From Zeus faber (taxonomy: Eukaryota > Chordata > Actinopteri > Zeiformes > Zeidae): a stretch of DNA of 64,000 nt. Location of the stretch: NCBI GenBank assembly GCA_960531495.1, contig OY482848.1, positions 29,342,708 through 29,406,707 on the forward strand, in the 5' to 3' direction. The notes under the pieces are model-generated. The model was not told where the DNA came from and did not search any database. It saw only the letters and a program-made list of their open reading frames with translations. Positions 26,464 through 38,239 of the stretch are shown in pieces; position 1 is the stretch's first letter; every line of letters starts with the position of its first letter. The translations under genes were made by a program, and so were the position numbers.

Positions 26464-29400
26464 TACAGTATTGGTGAATTGGTGCTTGATTTCATGGGAA
26501 ATATCGTTACAAATACGAATAATACAAATACTTTATGCCGTGTGATAAATTATCCTGGCGGCATGAAGAAATCAAGCAACCACACTGTATTTGGCAAAAG
26601 ATTGGCTGCAGATTTGTATATTTTTATCCCAAGCTTTCATTCACAAAATGTATGACATTTGGACATTTGGATTGATGATTTGGAACTATTTGACGTATAA
26701 CCACCTATCCACCCACGATTATCAGCTGAGGCGCTGCGTAAGGTGAGTTGGAGGTTGCCGGTAACAAACTGCAATGCCTTGTGTCAGAACATTACATATA
26801 TCAAACGCTAATTAGAAAACTGGTAATAATCATCTGATAATCACAAGCCCCAGCGGTCGGATGAATGGTTATGCATCATAAACAGGACCTGGATTTGCAG
26901 GGCGTCATTCCCATGAATTGTTTAAAACATAATCTTGCCTGCAAATTATGTGATGGAAACGAGGCTGTGGAAGCACTTTATTAGACAATACAAAAACAGA
27001 GAAGACTTAAGAGACAGTGAGAGAGAGCGAGAACAAGTGTTTTCTTCATACATTCATGTTTATTTTTAGTTTCTTAATTATTGGGTCTTTTTTCTTCCGC
27101 GTGACCATCAGGCAGCTATTAAGGAGATTGTATCCGCCTGGGACGCATGTTTCGCTTAAAGAGAAAAGCGTCTCAGCCAAGGGAACAGGCTGTAGGCGGA
27201 GGGGTTTTCTCTTTTTTTTCCTTTCAGGAACAATGTCCTCTGAAAATGAAATTATCAGGGTTATATTTAGAATGCTGCTCCGCACCACATGTACAAAGGG
27301 GAGGGAGATGGACTATAACCAGAGAGACAAAACAATGGGGGAGGAAAAACAAAAAGAAGGAAAGCGTTGGGGGGGGGCAAATACACAGACTTTGGACTGT
27401 AATCAATGCATGAACCTCAAACAAACAAGGGCTAGCAGAGCCCAAACAATGGTTAGAGATGACTGTTAAACTCCAGTGAACACCAGGTTATTATCAATGT
27501 TTTGCAGAGGTGGCAAGTTTTGGAGGCCAGAATTTCCCAAACCCAGAGTGGGGTCTGGTGTTGATAAGTGCTACAGAATGCCAGGTTTTTGCCGGAAATA
27601 TTTTGACAAACTAAGGGTTCACAGTAAAGGTCTAATTCTTAGATTAGGGTCTAATGAAAAGCTTTTGAGTCATGATTACAAGCCACAATATCCGGTGTCA
27701 GTTACTTCCTGAAATGGGCCTTGGGTTTTCTTAGCTTCGTAAGACTTGCGAAAATGGCAAAATGCGGAATAACTGGCCCAGTAGCAATATCCTGACCCTG
27801 AACAGATTTCATGAATGAAAAAAAAACAAAAGACATGAGACACTTTCCTGCTAGCCTTCTGGAGTCCCATTCAGCAGGCTTGAAACCGTTCACCTTGATG
27901 AAACGCAGAAGGCACTCAACTCCTATTCCTGCACGAAGCAGTGTTATTTCCTGGTGTCGGCACTACATGGGGAGCTTCGGGGATGGTTTTCTGTATTTGT
28001 TCCAAGGGATATTCTTTGCAGTTTGGCTCAGGAAGACATAACAGTCATTACTGAAGAGAAAAGGGGTATAAAAAAAAAAAAAACGATTCCAGCATCCCTT
28101 CAAGTAAGATGCAACCCTGTCATTACCTCATGGCTTTATGGTAAATGGACATTTAGGGTAACATTATCTCAAAAGGTCTTGCAGCTTCACCTTCTAAAGA
28201 GCCTTCATCAGGGTGCCAAATAAACTACTGACATTGGAAACCACTCTAGTTCCAAGTGTGTGTGCAAAAAAGGGTGCCTAGATTATTTGCTTCTGGCAAG
28301 TATGCAAAGTAGCATGGAATACACGCAGATGTAACTCAATGGGTGAAGGCCCTCTTTGATGGAGCTTTGGGACATGCCAAGTGACAGTAGGACACACAGA
28401 AGGGGAAATACTACAGCTATCCAGTCAGCCAGTGCCTCATGTTGTTGTGGAGTTCATTCTGTCCAAGTGCAGTTTGGACTCAAATAAAGGTCATCCGAAG
28501 GGTTAGTACGTTATACAATATCTCATATTTCTGTGCTCAAACTCATAAACATGGTTATTTCAAGATTCAAGAGGTTTATTTATGGCAATGAATATGATTA
28601 ACATCTAAGTTGTCGAACATGTCTTACAATTTCAACAGTTTTCATGAGGGTGATGATATATTGTCCAATATATTTGTGGGCTGAATTAAGTCATTTAGCT
28701 GGCACTTTTGTTCAAAGCCATTTCCAATTATATACTTTCCATAAGTTCAAATATAAGTAGAGTAGTTATGGATATAAAAAAACAGATTGATGTTACGAGA
28801 CTTGCAGCAGAAAGCAGCAAGTCGTTTTGATCGTAAATTCCCACAGGGCTATCCACCATGGATTCTAGTGTCGATAAAACTCAGCCAGGGACTATGAGCG
28901 TGGTCACTCTGAAAAGTCCAAAAGATAAGGATCTCGAGATCTCGATTTCGGAGGACTCTTCTGTCACCGAGATACCGTTTAGGTTTTGTCATGTTGATAA
29001 TTGGGAGTAGTGGCATCACTCTCCTGTGCTGTGAAAAAACACTTAGGTGCTGCACCCAAGTGTCATAAAAGTAGGGAAAACGCTGCTGTTTATTCTGGCA
29101 TCATGGTGGCTCAAATGTTTGTGACATTCTGATGTAAACAAATACACATGTAAACACAACGGCTAATTATCGAGGTCAGAAAAAAATGTCATGGTCAATT
29201 CCAGATATCGTACGATAGGTTGAATTATCACGACAGGCCTAGAAGGGAGTGCAGAACTTTGATTAAAACTGTTGGCTAGGAAAGTTCCTCTATACCTATA
29301 TAAATCGATTAAAAGTATCATTAATAGCTTCATTTCACCCAGAACCCGCGGAGCCCGAGTCGGGACCTAATGTCTTTACGATTGCTCGATCATGTCGAAA

Positions 29401-29584
29401 CGGCCAAGATAAGAAAACCAGTCCTGCGCTCTCCTGCAGCAAATCGGTACTTTCACACACAGAACTCGTAAGGGCGAGTGTGAACGTGTGTATGTGTAGT
29501 TTGTGCAATGGCGTTTCCCTGTGCACCGTTAACGCTTTATGCTTGATTTAATTAATGTTAATGTGTGCGTGTAAAGCAAAGTTT

Positions 29585-29630
<46 letters not shown>

Positions 29631-30015
29631 GTGTGTGTGTGTGTTCGAGTGTAACTGAAATGCTTGGCGGGGTAAACATGTTTATCTAGAGAAATGGCTG
29701 AGACTCCTTCAGCTTATCAGCCTGCTAATGTAGTCACCGATGTAGAGATGGCATTTAGATTAAACGCTAATGTGTAGAGGCGTCATAATCAGCAGTTAAA
29801 TGTCAAAACACAGCTCCATTTTAGAAGGTTGACAATAAAATGGTAACCTACCTATAGTAGTAATACATTTACTATACTACCTATACTACTACCTATATTA
29901 GTAGACATTGCAAACTATACTCTGTGGCTGACAATAAGCACCATATTCCATGGCTCTCCAATCCAAGTTACTTTCTCCCATTAAGTTGACTGTTTTTTTT
30001 AAATTGATATTATAC
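26464..30015. other. Unique-looking sequence with element remnants
   Basis: A LINE-like tail lies near 28563 and an isolated hAT-type end at 29225-29242 (complement CTAGGCCTGTCGTGATAA). A GT microsatellite is at 29587-29644. No gene was recognised. Confidence 0.5.
29587..29644. repeat. (GT)n microsatellite
   Basis: About 29 GT units with one GC interruption. Confidence 0.95.
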
Positions 30016-30025
30016 ATTTTAAAAT

Positions 30026-30501
30026 GAAGGTGAAGGTGAAGTGAAGGGGAAGGTCTACAGGACGGTAGTGAGACCAGCTATGTTGTACGGTTTAGAGGCT
30101 GTGGCACTGACAAAAAGGCAGGTGATTGAACTGGAGGTGGCAGAGTTGAGGATGTTGAGATTTTCATTGGACGTGACAAGGATGGACAGGATTAAGAAGG
30201 AGTACATTAGAGGGACAGCTCAGGTTGGACAGTTTGGTGGAAAAGTGAGAGAGGCCAGATTGAGATGGTTTGGACACGTGTGTAGGAGAGATGAGAGTTA
30301 CATTGGGAGAAGGATGCTGAGGATGGAGCTGCCAGGCAAGAGGAAAAGAAGAAGGCCAAAGAGAAGGTTTATGGATGTGGTGAGGGAGGACATGCAGGCG
30401 GTTGGTGTAAGGGAGGAAGAGGAGCAGAACAGAAGGTATTGGAGGCAGATGATCCGCTGTGGTGACTCCTAACAGAAGCAGCCCAAAGAAGAAGAAGAAG
30501 A
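30026..30501 (+). mobile_element. 5'-truncated RTE-clade LINE
   Basis: The plus strand encodes the last 140 or so residues of a reverse-transcriptase polyprotein (from about 30041 to the TAA at 30470). It reads VYRTVVRPAMLYGLEAV and, further on, LRWFGHVCRRDESYIGRRML, the conserved C-terminal region of RTE-type LINEs. The stretch is open to its natural stop with no internal break. A short 3' UTR ends in GAA repeats. The 10-mer ATTTTAAAAT flanks it on both sides (30016-30025 and 30502-30511), a convincing target-site duplication. It is dead on arrival through 5' truncation. Confidence 0.9.
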
Positions 30502-30511
30502 ATTTTAAAAT

Positions 30512-31073
30512 TAAATAATTTTCTCCAAATGTAAGGGTGTTAATCCCTGGTTAGTTTAGTTTATAATTCACACAATTGTGGATTCTACTGGCATATCACG
30601 TCAAATACCCTTCTTTCATTTCTAGTGTTATTTTCAATGGAATTCACAAATAGGATAACAATGCTGTATTTGAAAACATTTAAATGTAATATTTATATTA
30701 ATGTGGTTAGGCTTATTATTTTTATAAAGCCCAAGAAAGGAAAGGTAGCATAAAGCAGCACCCAAACTGGCTGGAACGTCCACGCCAGATGGCTCTCAAA
30801 GGGAATAATAATATTGTACACCATCGTGTTAAAATTTAGCATGGGCAACAAATCATCGTGTTAACATGACTTTCCAGATGCGTTTTTTTATTTAAATAAC
30901 TCCCCCGTCCCCCTCCCAGCAAATGCAGAACAGAACAATGTCCATCACGATTCAATTCTGGCACAGCTGGGATTAAGTGCAGGGATTATGAAGACAGCCA
31001 GAGAGTAAACACCAGTGAGCGCAGGGCAAGGCTCCACCCCGTCTTAAAGCAACAGTGTAGGACTACACAAAAC
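30512..31073. other. Unique-looking AT-rich sequence
   Basis: I see no gene or element here. Confidence 0.5.
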
Positions 31074-31081
31074 ACACGTGC

Positions 31082-31146
<65 letters not shown>

Positions 31147-31155
31147 CACACGCAC

Positions 31156-31206
<51 letters not shown>

Positions 31207-31214
31207 CTCTCTCT
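31074..31214. repeat. (ACGC)n(AC)n(TC)n compound microsatellite
   Basis: About 16 ACGC units pass through mixed ACGCACAC into a pure AC run and a short TC run. Confidence 0.97.
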
Positions 31215-33000
31215 TTACCCCAGAAGACATCTTCTAATCTTATAAGAGTGATGACAGGAAACAGCTCAGGTGGCAGGAAAACAACACTCACACCTTTGTC
31301 GCCCCCCCCCCCCGGTCTCCCTTCACACCTCATATCTGCTGTGAGTCACACTCACGACTGTCCGACTTCCAGACGCTCCCGTGCTGACTCACGGTATGGA
31401 GTGTCGTGACGCGGGAGGAGCGACGAACGGGTGTCACGGGAGAGTCGAGTCCCTGGTTCTCACTAATAAGCCCATGGACAGTTGGACACTTTTGGGAAGC
31501 GTCATGCAATCTCCCTGCAATTCATGCTTTTCTAAGCGGTCGCATTTGAAATAAAGAGGAGATTTTCGACTATACAAACACGGGTTGATTGAGCTTTCGG
31601 TTGTTATTGCTGAGATACAGTACAGATTTTGTTGAGGGTCTACAGTGAACCAAGGTAGTCACAGTCAAAAAATCCAGAGAAATTTGCATTTCTAACTTTG
31701 CACAATGTGCCCGTATTTGCTTCACCACGGCCTCCCCACATGCTCTGATGAACTGGTAGCCGAACACTTTTGGCTTGTTCTGATTCCTTAATGTCTTGAT
31801 TTGACCCTGAGAAGCCAAATGGATGTTTGAGGGGAAATCCCAAAATCCCAACACAATCACAAACCTAGACCTGATTCCATTCCACTTTGGTGGAATGCGG
31901 TTTCGTGGTTTCGTTGAGAGGACAAGCCTTCCACTCTCCGACCGACCTCACAGGAGCATTAGAAATCCGTTCCTTGTCAGCTTGGTTGACTGATCTCTCC
32001 TCTCACATCCATCCAAACAATCCGCCGTGAACTCTTAGGGTTTGGGATAATACATCAGCTTACAGACATTTATCATTCATTTATTTAGAAAAGGCTTTCA
32101 TCTCGCACTCATGCAAATGTACAATAATGCGGGGATTAGCGAGACATTTAGAGCATCTTCTGTTCGCATAGACAACAGGAATGCGAATGAGCAGATTGTG
32201 AACTGCTCTTGCGCAGTTTGTGGTGATATAGATGGTCAATGAATTTAGTGTGGCCTTATTTCCTTATTTTAGGAAATTTAGGAAAAAAGTCTGAGGACAT
32301 GTCTGGCCACCACTTTACTTTGTGATAAATCACTTGTACAGTATACAGTTTTCAATCATGCATGCATTATCTCTCTGCTGTCATGGAGGCGGAGCGAGCA
32401 TTAATGATGACTGTGTTGAAAGTACCTCCTAACACTTTAATGACTCCCAGCGCAAACCTATATAGTTCATTAACTAGGAAGTTAATAATCTGTCCATATC
32501 CTTGAAATAAAACAAAGTCGATCAATCCCGTGGGAATCTCCGTCTGAATGCCATTATCGAATTTAAACGTGGGCGTCAAAACTACAGAACCCAACCTCTT
32601 GGTTAATCCTTCAGTTTTAATAATTCCCTGAAATCAAAATGATGAACTTTCTTGTGTGGCGATCCCGTATTGCATTGGCATGAATGATTCCTATTAAGGC
32701 CAGTGGGAATTATCACAGCGATTCATTGTAAATTAAAAAATTCAAGAACATGACACAGTCAAAAGCACAATACACAATGAGCGAGCGATAAACTGAATTC
32801 TTAATGTTTTTGGATCTTTTTTCTATTTTTTACTTTTCATCACTAGGTTATTGTATATTTCCAATTCATCTATCTTCTAGTTCATTTTAGGTATATTGTA
32901 TATTGCCATTTTTTGGTAAATTCCTAGGTTAATTGCATAATGCCATTTGTTTTTCTATTTTTATTGTTATTACTTTATAATTATAGGCTTTTTTGATTTG
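31215..33000. other. Unique-looking sequence
   Basis: A C12 run lies near 31300. No gene was recognised. Confidence 0.5.
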
Positions 33001-33131
33001 AGCTGTTGTGACACTGCACTTTCCCTCCGGGGATGAATAAAGTATCCAATCCATCCATCCATCTATCCATCCTTCCATCCATCCATCTATCCACTCATCT
33101 ATCCATCCATCCATCCATCCACTCATCTATC
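33001..33131 (+). repeat. LINE 3' end extended into an (ATCC)n microsatellite
   Basis: The plus strand reads CACTGCACTTTCCCTCCGGG then GATGAATAAAGTATCC, the hallmark 3' end of a teleost LINE, and runs straight into about 20 ATCC-type repeats. The microsatellite looks like an expanded LINE tail. Confidence 0.65.
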
Positions 33132-35698
33132 CATCTGTTTGTCATTGGGCTCTTGGGCGAGCTTAGCACTGAAAGCATTTGTGTACAATACCAGACAACA
33201 AGAGTACAGTTTGTATAGGAGGTTTAAAAATGATGCCTGATGGCAATATCTATATACGTCCGTTTTAGGCGATAATGGATTTAATTGGGCTTGCATTTAG
33301 TTGGGGGATACTAATTGAGCCATCAAGAAACCTATTGTTCCTTATTCATTGCTGATAAAATGGTATAGGTTAATATGGCTGTCAACCTGTACTCATTTCC
33401 AACCCGCCCTTCATAATCTTTCGGATACTGACTCATGTAAGAGTTTTTAAAAGACTATTCCCCCAAATTGCCAATTGAACATTATGGACGTGGATGTTTT
33501 TTTTTTGTTTTTTTCTTCTTTTTTAGACTTCTTATTTTCGTCTGCATTGGACGGCATCTAGCTACAATCCTGCTTGTGTGAAGCAGCTGACCGCTAACAA
33601 ATAAACATTGATTTCGGTTCAGACTGGATCAGCCAGGTGTCGAAAAATCACAGCTGAATTCCCTGGCCGCTGAACACATTTCACATTCCACCCTGAGCAT
33701 TGATATTTGTTCAATGACAGTATTTGTATAGATGTCACGCAGAGAAAAATTATCGAGTTAGTATTCAAGAGGGTGACCAAATTCCGAAAACACAGCATTA
33801 CCTTCACTAATATGTAGCTAAGGACCATAGAATTTACACTTTGCGTGGGCAGCTGTCGTCAGTGTCAACATATTTGTTGAGATTTTCAAATTTTGTGTTA
33901 CAGACCATACGTTTTGCAACAGCAGATTTATTTATAACCACTACAACTAGTTCTACTGATTGGTAGTTGTAAATACATTCAAAATCATTTCAAAGTTAGA
34001 AGAAAATAATGCGTATCGGTTTCCTATTGGCACGCAACATGGCAACAATGGTATCCTTACCTACCATAGACAGATATGTCTAGGTATGGTAGCTACCCTT
34101 GGAGAGCCCCCAGAATGTACAGGAGGAAGAACATCTGGTGTTGTTTTAATGTCATCTCTTGTATTCAGACTGTAAGGTGTTGCAAATTCTAAAAATGGCA
34201 TCATATTTGAATATTTCCAAGATCCATTAGGGCCTCAACGACGCCTTGAACGAAAACTAGGAAATAAAGAAGAAATTGGGACATCCGGTCTGACCAGGAG
34301 TGATGTCTTTGAAGACCTTAAACCTTAAACCAGTGATTACATTTTCTTAGGACCTGCAAAAATTTGCCAGAAATCCTTAGCCTCATAGGGTTTTCTAACA
34401 GGCTAAAGAGTAGGATCGGTGTGGCACAAACACATTTGTACATGGGCAACTTGTAGGAAAAAAGCCCACAGGGGAGACAAAGACAGCCCCATCCAATGGC
34501 TGGCGGATTGACAAAAAAGTACAAAAACAGGGCCTTACCATGCTGGCTCTAGTGTTCCAGCCTGCTGCCTGGGAAAAGCCCAGTTCACTGCTAGGAATGT
34601 TATAATGTGTGTGTGTGCATGTGGGGAGCATCCAAATCCATGAGGCCTTTCTAGACATCCAGAGAAAAGATTCCCCATTACAGTTAATTTCATCCCTTTC
34701 TTTCTCCCCAGAGAGTTTGTTTGGTGAAGAGTTTCTCAGACGGAAACTCATTTAATGGTTTTTTTAGTTCAATATTAGTGTTAAACTGTGCATCTCTATA
34801 GCCGAATCCTTAAGGCCAACCGCTCTTCACAATACATCCCACTAGGAGAGACCGCGTGTCTCCTAGTTATGCAGAGAAAAAGGGCATTGTCCCGTACTAA
34901 AAAAGCTTTTGTGCAACTGGCACACATTGCACAATGCAAAGGCCAATGTGTGAGGAATAAATTCCGTAATCTCCATCTTATTTCCTTCCATTCTTGACAT
35001 TTCCATGGTCTTTGGTAAATGGGATTTTAATGGAAACAATACAGCTGCAGCTTCACCGGCACATTAGTCTCTGCAATCATCCTAAAATGAGCTTAGCGCC
35101 TTTGTAACTGTGTCACTATCCATTCCATTTCTCCACAAAAACGTGGAAGCCCCTCCGTTAGATAATACTATTATTAAAGCCAAACTCCGGGCAATTAAAT
35201 ACAGATTATACAGAGTTATTCAAAGTACGATGCCTTCGTCCGGGCTACATGATAGAGCCATCTAATACACCTCTAATGCAATCGGGCAGTAAAGTCCTCC
35301 CCTAATCCCTGGTAATGTTCAGCGGTTCACCTCCCGATGGATTAGGCAAACAGACTCTCGATTAAAGGCATTTTGCTCCAGAAAGTTGTCTACACTTCTG
35401 CCGACTCGCTGTGAACCATAGAGTGGCATTTGTATTTTTTTTAGTATTAATATTTGAGTATTTGTTTCATTTTAATTGTTTTTTTCCCCCTAAATCTGTG
35501 CATGATTATAAGGGGAGATGGGAAGTAGACACATCTCACAGCATTAGCAAAAGGCTTTTTTGACTTTTGAGCAGGGAATCTTCCCAGATGGATTCACTTT
35601 GCCATTTTACCAAGCTTACCTCACAACAACTCCTCTAATGGCCATTTCTGTACTGGACCCAGGACTGTCAAAATCGTTTTTGAAAATTTGGACAATGT
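33132..35698. other. Unique-looking sequence
   Basis: No gene was recognised. The 35040-35420 block is complex, ATTA-rich, non-repetitive sequence and a candidate for conserved noncoding DNA. Confidence 0.45.
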
Positions 35699-35825
35699 CA
35701 TCCATCCATCCATCCATCCATCCATCCATCCATCCATCCATGTTCTATAACCTGCTTTTCCTGGACAGGTTGGAGGACCCCATTGCTAAAAAAAAAAAAA
35801 AAAAAAGGGGGGGGGGGGGGGGGGG
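35699..35825. repeat. (ATCC)n, degraded repeat, then A19G19
   Basis: About ten ATCC units lead into a sequence resembling a common fish repeat (TTCTATAACCTGCTTTTCC). This is followed by 19 A (35788-35806) directly joined to 19 G (35807-35825). Confidence 0.9.
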
Positions 35826-37621
35826 CCCAAGGCAAGCAGACACCCTCAAACACCAAGTCCATTGCATATGGACTGACTTTATCGAAAAAAAATGTATATA
35901 TGAAATGGTATGGCAAATTGGTACCTTTCTCCTTCTGTAGTGCTGGTGCTGGTGTCGGGAACCAATGCTCAATTAAGTGGCTTTGGGAATAACCCTTCTA
36001 TGGTGAAAATGTTCCACTGTGAACAGAACTTCATTGGATTTGTTACGCTGCTGCTTCCTCGTAGTATATTTAACATGTCCTCTTCTCCGGGCTGTCGTTC
36101 TACTGCCTTGACTTACTCAAATTACTTCCTGAGGGGATTAACTAGGTGAAATATAATATATCTTCGGTAAATGACGACACTTCTAGAGAAAAAAAACAAA
36201 CCCACTGCTTTGTGAGATTGAACACTACGGTAATACAATGACATGGGTGTTTACTGTATATGTACATGAACACACTTTACAATAATGCTGCCAGTGTTAG
36301 AGTAGCCAGAGATTCGACTGTTTATTCATACGGATGCACGACAGTGCTTGTATCCATCTGTCCATTCGTGTTCTGCCTGACTCCCCAAGATATCCACATT
36401 GAACTGTACACCAGATAGGGAGAAAGAGAGACTATAGCAGGTGCAAATGACAAGCATAACAGCCATTAGCCTGAAAAAGAAACAATGGCGTCATTCCCCA
36501 GAGCCCATCAGCGCGATGTTCAGAGATCCGCAGTAATTAATGGAGCTTTGGGGGGCAGCTGAGATTTGTGCCTCTGGTTTGGCGACGTCAGTTTTCCGGG
36601 AGCCAAAGAGCAGAGCTCCGTAACCGCATTGATGGGCTACTGCTGAACCGACCGCAGAGAGGGGGGCTTAGCCTGTACGATAAGGCCGTACAAATAACAC
36701 CATGTGTAAGGCCTAACCAGCTATAACAACATAGGTATCAGAAGTTGAAATATATGATGTGATTCCAGCTGTCCAATGCCCTTTTGCAAATGAAGGGATT
36801 CAATGCTGCCGTTTCAATGCCAGATTTGTCTCCAACTGTTGATTCCCAAATTGGCTATTTTAATATATTCCTCTTATTTGCTGTAGTTTTTTTCCGAATG
36901 CAATCTTTTAGTGTATTCCTATAAAACACCCGGCTTCAACATGTCAATAAGCCTTTTTATAAGCCTTATCAAAACTCTTCCAAATCCAAGACACGTATGT
37001 GTAAGTGTGCGAGGGGCTATTCTAGGATACGCTTTGCGAAGGGCTAACGTTGCCAGCCTGAGAACTGTTGGCACGTTTGCAACACCCGGGGAGAGACAAA
37101 CAGAGAGAGAGGAAGAGGGGGAGAAGGAGGTAGAGAGACAAAGAGAGATTGTGAGGGAAGAGAGAGAGAAAAGCGGGGAGGCCGAGAGAGGGAGTGGCAG
37201 GACAAGATTCCTCCCGTTACAAATGTGTATTTTCCCGTGCTAAAATGATGGTCTTAATTGGCTCTCGACCTCCCAACTGCCTCCTCTGCCGTCACATGCT
37301 TAGATTTTCTGGTGATCAGAAAAATTTGTGTTCCAAAGTCTTAGGCACTATCAGTCTTCAGGGTTTTGTTGTTACAGGGGCTCAGCAAGACGTAGGTTTG
37401 TGTCTAATGTCAACAGACTGATTTGAACAGCATTAATTCCCATGAACACACACACACACTCGCCCCAGGCCTTCACCCTTATTGGCTTACAGGGCCCTCG
37501 TACTTTCCATTTCACTGAAAACCACGGCATGAATTGATGCAATTGGTGTGCATGCATTGTTACATTCTAACGCATTATGCAGCGTCACATTGAAGTGTGA
37601 CATGACACTGCGGACTGGTTC
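35826..37621. other. Unique-looking sequence
   Basis: No gene was recognised. 36480-36660 is complex and moderately GC-rich; 37090-37200 is GA-rich. Confidence 0.5.
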
Positions 37622-37629
37622 CTTACAGT

Positions 37630-38231
37630 AAGGGCTGGGTCTTGGTACTCAATACCTTTAAGGTATCGATTGAAATAACCCAATACCAAGTCGTATCAAA
37701 AATTATCCAGTCAAACAACACCTGCATTCGATGCTTTTTGTACCCAGATCTAGAAAAAAAAATTATTTGTATGGTTTTGCTCGCAGCCAACATTCTTCGA
37801 TTTAACGAGACGTGTGATTGGCTCACACCGCAGCAGCAGCTACAACAGTCAGTTAAACGATACGTTTACAATTTTTCAAGTCTGTCTTAAAACAACAGTC
37901 AGGTGTGTACAGTGAAAGAGGTGTTCCTCACTGTTATCATTGCTCCTGTACTGGCTATTTCTTCAAAATTCCACTGTCCAAATACTTCATTGTACAGTTC
38001 TGTACAGTTTTTTAATAAATATTTCGATAATTTGAAAACTTTCAAAATGTATTAGTGTAAAAATCATTCGGCTGGGTTGAAGTGGTGGCATTTTATACAA
38101 CTGAAGGCTTCCATTCACATGATGGTTATAGTAGAAAAAAAAAGTATCGAATTAAGTACTCTATTGGTATCAGTATCACTTTAAGGTTACTGGTATTGGT
38201 ACTGTAATTTTTTAAACAATAAACAGCCCTA
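37630..38231. mobile_element. hAT-type MITE, 602 bp
   Basis: The 8-mer CTTACAGT flanks both sides exactly (37622-37629 and 38232-38239). The ends are AAGGGCTGGG on the left and the complement TAGGGCTGTT on the right, matching the short imperfect termini of fish hAT elements. An 8-bp duplication is diagnostic of hAT. Both ends continue inwards as GGTACT/GGTATT-rich sequence. There is no transposase frame, so it depends on another element. Confidence 0.92.
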
Positions 38232-38239
38232 CTTACAGT

